NCBI GenBank assembly: GCA_000149265.1
Contig: CH002721.1
Location: forward strand, 104,582-168,581
From: Ciona savignyi
Lineage: Eukaryota > Chordata > Ascidiacea > Phlebobranchia > Cionidae
Direction: 5' to 3'
DNA length: 64,000 bases
Part shown: positions 57,305 to 64,000 of the stretch, piece after piece
How the letters are laid out: each line of letters starts with the position of its first letter
Position numbering within the stretch: position 1 is the stretch's first letter
Program-made: the position numbers and the translations under genes
Notes under the pieces: generated by a model
What the model saw: the letters and a program-made list of their open reading frames with translations, nothing else
Told to the model about the DNA's origin: nothing
Database searches by the model: none

Positions 57305-60170
57305 GTAGTTTCATTTCTAAAATGGAGAGCATTCTTTGGTTAACATGTATATGTCAATAGAACATTTTAATTGTATCATATGACACCACCCACCTTTTGT
57401 TGGAAATATTTATGTCTTACTTAATATTGGTGGGGAGAAATGTTATTTTCGAAGGAGACCCGATATTTCCGATTGCCTTTCTGATTGATGAAGCATCCAT
57501 CCATCCATCACACAGAATGTTTTTGACTGACGTAATAATAAATACCCGCTATCGGACTCAATAAAAACAAACAAGCATACCATTCATTCATAAGTGACAG
57601 GGAAAAAGATGCATCACCAGCTGCTTAAAGAAAGAAGCATATGTTGTACCAATCTTATCCTGAAAGACTGCCAAACGCAGGAATTGTACATGAATTAATT
57701 CTCCAGTAATTGGTAAATTCCCCAAAGATTTATCTCGCCTTTCACATATATATCGTCGACTCCCCAAAAAATGCGCTCTATCGAAGATTTTCCATGATAA
57801 CCGATGTTAACGGACAACACAGAGAATGTTTCTAATTATCCGGACCCAAGTTTGGACGAGCTACAACACAACAAACAACCTTCCCAGCACTTTCACGCCA
57901 ACACATTGTTTATTATAAACGACCGTTCTTTGGGAGTGCCTTGATGAAAACTAAGAGGTGGATGGATGACCGACCACACCATTGAAAGAGCACAGTAGTC
58001 AGTAAATGGGATAGATAATAAAGTTTGTGTTGTAAACGCTTTAACAATTAATATGCATTATTAAACTTCGACAACTTGTTGTTGATCGCCCACACTGAAC
58101 TAACAACTGATTGTTGCAAATTTTAAAAAGAAGGTCAATTATTTTATAGCTTTGGAGTTACTTACTACAACAAACAGGGAACAAATCATGTTTTGCAGTA
58201 GCTGAAAAAATACAAGTTTTAAAGATTGTTTAAAGGGTTGAAATCTCGCTACGAAACATTCTAATTTCCCAGCGTTGTGCCTGTCTGTATCCGACTTGGT
58301 GTTTCGGTTTTAAGAACTTGCGGAAAACTTTGCCGCTAACTACCCCCTGGCAACATAGCATGCCATGTGACGAAGTGACTTGTAAAAAGGTCGTCGTGAT
58401 GGCGCTCCCCACCAATAAATAATGCGCGCGCTAGCTAGTACAAACTTTGGTGCTCTTCTGAAAACAACATCAAATTGCTGCGAAGGATGGATGATAGAGA
58501 TACAACAACCCTTATAACAAACAGTCTTCGTATGCAACAAGCAGCAACCACCTTCTGTATAAAAATTGTTAAATGGCCTACTTTTAGTTGAACTACTGCT
58601 ATCTCAATGAACTTAATAAACTTGCATACTTACGAGCGATTTTAATTTTCGATAGCGGTGGACTAATAAATAAATCTACACACACACCAATCCGGAAGAC
58701 AAATCAAGCGGTAATGTTGTTGTTGATGCCATTAGAAAGGCTAAATTAAAACGCCCAATTAAACATCGGTGGAAAGGGTCTAGCGAGAAAACCTACTAAA
58801 ATAGGAACTGAACAACCTTTTTTCTTCGCATGTAATAAGGTAATCGAACTGGTCGTCTAAGTGGCTATAAAAATACACATACCTTGTTGACTGACCAATT
58901 ATTATTTATTTAGCAGTTCACGCGGATGGTCAATAAATATCAGGCCAGCAGCAAGCACCTAACTTTTAACCCAGAATTTACGAGATTTAAATACAACATA
59001 CATACCCCTTTTACTACTATTCCGTGGGATGTATCTATCTTCCTTGCGATGGTGGTAGAGGTCCGAGAGGATTCAGACTCGGAGAGAGGAGTGAGTGGTC
59101 ACGTTGAGTACACGGGATTGACCGAAAGTCTCGGTCTTCGGCGCTGGAAATCGTTACTTTCGTATGAGCTATGGGACAAAATCTACAAAAGATGAGTTAT
59201 GAAATGAATGAAACCCGATATCAAATCCGTGGGCAAGAAAGACTCAACGCACCATGGAAATTCATCTTATGGTTTCAACAAAACACTTTGAGTGGGGGTT
59301 TCTGAGCTCTTTCGCGTTTTAGGTAAAGACGAGAAAGTTTCAACTCCCATTCTTCGGACTCGACAATGCCTGCAATTTCAACCAAAAGGAGAAAGATGGA
59401 TTTAACAAATGCGATTTCTTACCCAAATGGAATTAATTTACAATTGAAAAGACAAGTGACAAAGCTGGATTTCTCTAAAAATTACTCCGTATATTGCGCA
59501 GTTATCCGCAACGTTATGAAGTGATCCATTTTAGAATTCAACAACACAAGAGGACCGAAATAAGATAAGACAGCACCTCTCTGACTGACTACGTCCGCTG
59601 ATTCGGAACAATTGTACTATAAAAAAAATCTAGAAAGTATTATTATTAATTACATCTTTAGAAGCTTTTCCATGGTGGGGAAGGAAATGCATTACAGAAA
59701 ATGTGCAAAATTAAAAAAAAAGGATGAGGAACAGCTAGTACAATCTGAAAAAGATTTTAAGTGACAGACAGGCAGGGATGAAACTTTTTCTGGATTTGGC
59801 GAGATGTCAAAATTAGCAGCTATTTGTGACTTTTGACTCCCCCCCCCCCCCCATTCAGCAGAACGAGGAGAGGATTGTGGGGGAAAACAAAAGAATACAA
59901 ATCAGCCGGACATTCTATTTATCTATATGCGGGGTCAAGTCAGGAAGGAACATCTGGACTAGTCAAAATCTTCATTGTGACTTTGTTTGTGATAGATATA
60001 TATATATTTTGTGTTTGATTTTACATAGTTCTTGAAGTGTCCGAATAAAGTTCATAGATAGCAATGTACAATTAATTCATGCAGTAGTTTTGATCCATTT
60101 GATTATCATATTCATATTTAGTATTACGATGCGTTGGAGTCATTTTATTTTTACTGGTTGTTATGAATAG
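57305..60170. other. Non-coding, no confident gene
   Basis: Nothing recognised in 2.9 kb. An 89-codon plus ORF at 58926-59195 (MVNKYQASSKHLTF…) has no family signature. A C14 run lies at 59839-59852 and creates spurious Pro-rich ORFs. Confidence 0.45.
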
Positions 60171-60178
60171 TATAATTA

Positions 60179-61108
60179 CAGGGGTCGGCAAACTACGGGC
60201 CGCATCCGGCCCGAGAGAGACAGACATCTTACTGAATGAAGTATTATAGAATACGGCCCACTGTGTCATCTGCACTCTTAGATTTTGATGAATTTTAACA
60301 ATCTTTGTATGCTGCAATAATAAAAAATGCGCCTGACCGTGTGTGCGTGCAGACAAAGACAATTCTTTAAGAGAAAGCAGTAAGTATGTTTGTTGGCATG
60401 CGCATTAGTAAGCCCTTTTGTTTATACATGATGCATGCTCAAACGGATCGGATTGAAAACCAAACGGATTTGAAATGACGTCACACACGTTTCAAATCTA
60501 ATCGGTTAAGTGTCGCATTTACATGATGCTAATTTTGTTTATTGTGTTTAGAATGCAATTGGATCTGACTGCTGATGTTAATGTTGTCCGTTAGCCTAGT
60601 GGAATGTTAGCGTATGAGTTATGTATTTATTGTCCTGGATTATAATAGTTTTAATTTAGTTAGACACACTAGGCTTGCTTGCTAAATTACTCTAAGTTTG
60701 CAAACTTCTTAAGTCTAAATTCAAATCCCAATCCGTTCCAGAAAACCGCTCCTTTTATCGGATTGGAGACTTAAATCCGTTGTGCCGTTTTCTTTTCGCG
60801 CAAAACGAGAGAACGGATTAATTAGCAAAATAAGATTCGAATCCATTTCAAAGCGCCATGTAAATGGACTTAGTGAGAGTAGAAGCAATCCAATTGTAAT
60901 ATTATGACGTCATGACATGTAAAATTATGACACAACAGACATCTTTTTTGCTATTTCATGTGTTTGCATCGTGTTCTTTACTAACTAAAGTCCTGTACGA
61001 TAGATCAATCTTGAAATGTTATCAAAACGTAGAAAAGTTGATGTGGAGTTGATCATGTTAAGTTTGGTTTTGGCCCGCCCGCCACTATGAAAAGGTTGCC
61101 GACCCCTG
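60179..61108. mobile_element. Non-autonomous hAT element, 930 bp
   Basis: Ends CAGGGGTCGGCAAACTACGG and the inverted GTTGCCGACCCCTG. The flanks are (G)TATAATTA on the left and GTATAATA on the right, an 8-bp duplication with a one-base difference. The interior has no transposase. It includes a stretch related to 46600-46745 and several TGACGTCA-like words. Confidence 0.87.
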
Positions 61109-61360
61109 GTATAATACTTCCTAGATTTCATTCGAATTTTGTGGGTATTTAAAGGAATTGTATGACATTTGGTAGAATTAAATAAGATTAGTAAAATTCA
61201 AATATTTATTCTGCTTTACAGTAAAATAAAACACATCCTATAATAACATTTTTGGGGTTTTCAATTTGCCCTAAAATGTTGATGACGCTAGAACATTGTA
61301 TTAATTATTTATCTAAAAGGTTATTTTCGTACTATTAGGCATAAGGAAATTTATTTGTGA

Positions 61361-61515
61361 AGGGCGGTAACTTCGAATGTGGTCCACAAGAGTTGGATGG
61401 TGGTGGACAACAATGCCTGTCTTTGGCCAACAGACGATTATAACGTTTCACAGATGGCAAAGGATACAGTGCGGCCAAAAGATGGCTGGAAAGTATACAA
61501 ATGCACAATATTATG
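61361..61515 (+). CDS. Exon-like fragment of a transposon-associated N-terminal domain
   Basis: The frame reads AVTSNVVHKSWMVVDNNACL, then WPTDDYNVSQMAKDTVRPKD and GWKVYKCTILCEAS, up to a GTGAGA donor-like site at about 61526. The pattern (V-V-x2-x-W…C-x-WP…W-x-V/L…K) resembles the short N-terminal module of invertebrate repeat proteins often paired with DUF4806. There is no upstream ATG in frame, since a stop lies just before it, and no downstream exon was found. Possibly an isolated exon or relic. Confidence 0.4.
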
Positions 61516-61579
61516 TGAAGCTAGTGAGATTTTGAAAAGACGTTTGCTAATCATTTTAAAGGCGCGCTAGCTGCTAGCT

Positions 61580-62085
61580 AATAAGCCTTGCAATAAATAT
61601 ACTCGATTTATGTACGTGGCGTGTGGATATATATATCACCATTGTATCCATGTATATATTATCAATGGATACCAGGGAAAATTCCTTGTAACATCGTACG
61701 TATTCTTGGCATTATCTGTGGCTTCGTTCGGTAATTTCCCGACTCAAAACAGAGATATTTTAATGTTTTTTTACGACTCTTATCCGCGATTCATCTTTGA
61801 TACAAAGGATATTTTATCCTTGGTGTAGAAGGGCAAGTGAATTTGGCTGCAAGGATGGCTCTTCTGGTTGCAATGGTCGGCGGTGGCTGACATAGATTTC
61901 TGATAATAAATAAAAATAGATTACACTGCAACTTCTTGTTTTTATTCAGCAATTCTCTAGTTCATTCTGCTGATTGGTTGTATTTTGTATATAAAATCAC
62001 GACAATAAATACCAAATAAATATAGCCCGCACAAAACAGGCACAAACTTATTTACGGCTGTACATGTCAATTAAATAAACACGCA
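61580..62085. other. Non-coding stretch
   Basis: No gene seen. The ORF at 61610-61828 is AT-rich with no signature. Confidence 0.4.
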
Positions 62086-62089
62086 AATT

Positions 62090-62330
62090 CTGACGGGGAA
62101 AATTTTCCATCCATCATCCGTTTCCAACGTTACGAAATCTACCACGCCACTTTTGCAACATTGGAGAAAACTATATATACAAAAGTGTTAATTAAATCTC
62201 TCTAACGTTATTCAGATTAACGCAGAGCCAGATTGGATATTCAATCAATGTATATATTAAACATAACCATTGCTTTTATCAGCAAAATGAAAAGTTGGTT
62301 CCACAAAATTGCATAAATAGATGGCAAGGA
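62090..62330 (+). repeat. Paralogue of 45985-46400, more deleted
   Basis: TCCGTTTCCAACGTTACGAA, ACCACGCCACTTTTGCAACA and CAAAATGAAAAGTTGGTTCC align in order with 46 kb, but with several deletions that remove the open frame. Confidence 0.75.
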
Positions 62331-63175
62331 TATTTATTTAAGTTATTGAATATATAAGCTGAATTACAAGTATTTTATGTAGGAACTTGGTATCATTAGA
62401 GAACATTTTAATAGTTCTTGTCCACCTACGGGTTACCAGAGCTAATTACAGTGAGTGTGATGGATATATTGCAAGGGTTCAACAAGTGCCTCCTTTCCCA
62501 AGGCTCCAATCAACTACCGGCTAGCTAGAGCAGCTCCTTTCTGCTCACAGCCGACATGCGAAGTATGAAATAACTGACCGAACAAATATGTACGGTATGA
62601 AAAAATATTTGGGTTAAAGATAACGGTAGGTTTATTTTATTTAAGACAGTTAAAAAAAGAATGGTGCTTTCAAATGTTGTTCAGCCATAATTGATTGTCT
62701 TTGAAAGTAAGGCATGGTTTTCGAACGAAATTATATTGAGAGATCATCTATCTGGAGCTCTGCTTAAAATGATTATAGAAACTAATATAAATATTGACAA
62801 TGTATGTAGTAAAGTCAGCTATATCGCATGTATCAATGAATAATATCTACAATTTCTGGTAATACAGAGGTGCGCGAGGAAAATGTAAAGATCAAATATT
62901 TGCTCAATTCCCAACAACAAAGGTGGAACGAGCATAAGAAAAAGTTTAATAATCTATTGAATTTTATAAACTTTGTTGAAGTTATTGTTTTAATTGCCAT
63001 TTATTTATTTATTACATATACAACATAAAGGTAAGAAAACAAACAAACATTTTACTTTTTAAATTAAATTTATAATATAGGTTATAGACCAAATTTCAGA
63101 CACTCTTCGGTGAATGAACAGCAAAAACAATTACCGGCTATACTGTGTTGGCTTAACAAAGTAGTTACCGATTTT
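62330..63175. other. Non-coding, SINE-tail scrap
   Basis: 62418-62450 (TCCACCTACGGGTTACCAGA) resembles the SINE tail. No gene seen otherwise. Confidence 0.4.
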
Positions 63176-63180
63176 TCAAA

Positions 63181-63294
63181 ATGCCGAGAAGTTTTTGTGC
63201 AGTTGGTTGTACCAATAGACTCGAATATAAAATAATACCGTCAAGAAAATCATCGTTTGAATTAAATAGAAGACAACTTATTAACTATAGTTAG
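63181..63294 (+). pseudogene. Truncated THAP-domain start
   Basis: ATG at 63181 opens MPRSFCAVGCTNRLEY and then KIIPSRKSSFELNRRQLI before a stop. MPRxFCAVGCTN is the standard start of a THAP finger (first two Cys). The FHRFP, W, C-x2-H and AVPTIF parts are missing, so it cannot fold. The expected FYRFP is replaced by IIPS. It is a second, unrelated THAP relic in the window, possibly from another Kolobok or P-type element continuing beyond the right edge. Confidence 0.7.
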
Positions 63295-63299
63295 TTACA

Positions 63300-64000
63300 A
63301 GCTATAAAAAAAAAACTGGAAAGAAAATAAAAAATACCATTATGCAGTCAACACTTGTTGCAATTTCCTGTGTGTACTGTGTAGGTACACTTACATGTTT
63401 AGACTACTACAAAGCATAAATGTTTATTTTAACACAGATTGCCAAAAAATTTTTAAACTGATTTCTACACATGCTAAAAAAGAATTAAACGGCTGGTAAA
63501 TTGGCAAAAATGGATGATTTTCTGGTTGAGAAAGCATCCTCTTCAACAGGTGTTTAGTATAAAACATGATACTTTTAGCTGTGAGAGTTGAAGAAACAAG
63601 CCTGCTTCATATGGACATTTCTAATTAAAAAAAAGGTATTGAAAAATTAAACAAACAAAACGAAATGGTAGGTAAAGTCTGATTTAAAACGAATGAAGTT
63701 TTTTATGTGGGTACTTCAAATTTGCAAACAGCATATATCAACTATCAGTAGCAGTTTGTCATGGGAGGATCATCTTGTTTTGTAGTTTCCTGTTGCTTGT
63801 GTCTTGTATTTACAATACGTGGATGGATACATACCAGTTCTTTTCAGTATTATGTCCAATTAAGTTGTAAGGCCTAGGCCTTATTCGATTGGAGCACTTG
63901 CCAAAATGCTTTAAATTGAAATTTAGTTATTGGTCGTTGTATAGTTTATTGTTACAACCACCAAACGCAGTTAAATTAGTTCCCAATTAAAATTTATTAA
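63300..64000. other. Non-coding, possible short exon
   Basis: ATG at about 63510 reads MDDFLVEKASSSTG and then stops or meets a GTGTTT donor. Its MDD start and position after a THAP start recall the THAP and MDDSFQ pair at 15 kb, but similarity is too short to use. Confidence 0.3.

Noticed and set aside
59826..60035. Two overlapping Pro-start ORFs
   Set aside because: Created by a C14 homopolymer; no domain.
1..64000. CRISPR array, prokaryotic operons or retroviral gag-pol
   Set aside because: Direct repeats are satellites, SINEs or TIRs; genes have introns; no reverse transcriptase motif was found in any open frame.

Overview
This is an AT-rich animal (eukaryotic) genomic window. GT-AG introns, Kolobok-, MULE-, PIF/Harbinger-, piggyBac- and hAT-class DNA transposons, tRNA-derived SINEs, microsatellites and one 100-N assembly gap show this. 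The small introns and the transposon mix suit a marine invertebrate. A tunicate or other invertebrate deuterostome is my guess, at low confidence. I found no unambiguous single-copy host gene, rRNA, CRISPR array or retroviral gene set. Nearly everything recognisable is mobile DNA or its debris.

Layout. 1-6 kb: a segmental duplication paired with 43.1-51.4 kb. It carries a dead hAT-like (DUF4371-type) transposase and two hAT miniature elements with 8-bp target duplications. 7.0-9.4 kb: a Harbinger-type TIR element with TAA duplications. 10.6-22.0 kb: a nested transposon complex. It holds (i) a nine-exon minus-strand MULE gene encoding a GCM1/FLYWCH-like finger, MULE DDE core, SWIM finger, Ulp1 (C48) protease and PHD finger, with one frameshift and a mutated catalytic Asp; (ii) an internally deleted sister copy; (iii) a small plus-strand spliced gene that begins inside MULE 5'-end sequence; and (iv) a TTAA-flanked element with ~580-bp terminal inverted repeats, a THAP ORF and an oppositely oriented P2X7-C-terminus-like zinc ORF.

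23-33 kb: a Harbinger relic, SINEs, unassigned exon-like ORFs, a cluster of five perfect TGACGTCA sites and a ~300-340-bp tandem repeat. 33-36.8 kb: a short piggyBac element, a SINE split by a foldback element, and a decayed multi-exon gene of an unclassified transposon-associated family. 38.4-40.3 kb: a dead ZBED5/SCAND3-like hAT. 43-53 kb: the second copy of the 1-6 kb duplication, now split by a complete Harbinger element, followed by a second piggyBac copy. 53-64 kb: SINEs, small exon candidates, a MULE relic, a perfect 19-bp hairpin, a 930-bp hAT element and a truncated THAP start.

The genes do not form a host pathway. They are components of several transposon systems. The most informative points are the multi-domain MULE with a fused SUMO-type protease, the Kolobok-like element carrying THAP plus P2X7-like ORFs, the small gene apparently built on a MULE end, and insertion events dated by empty sites in the sister copies.
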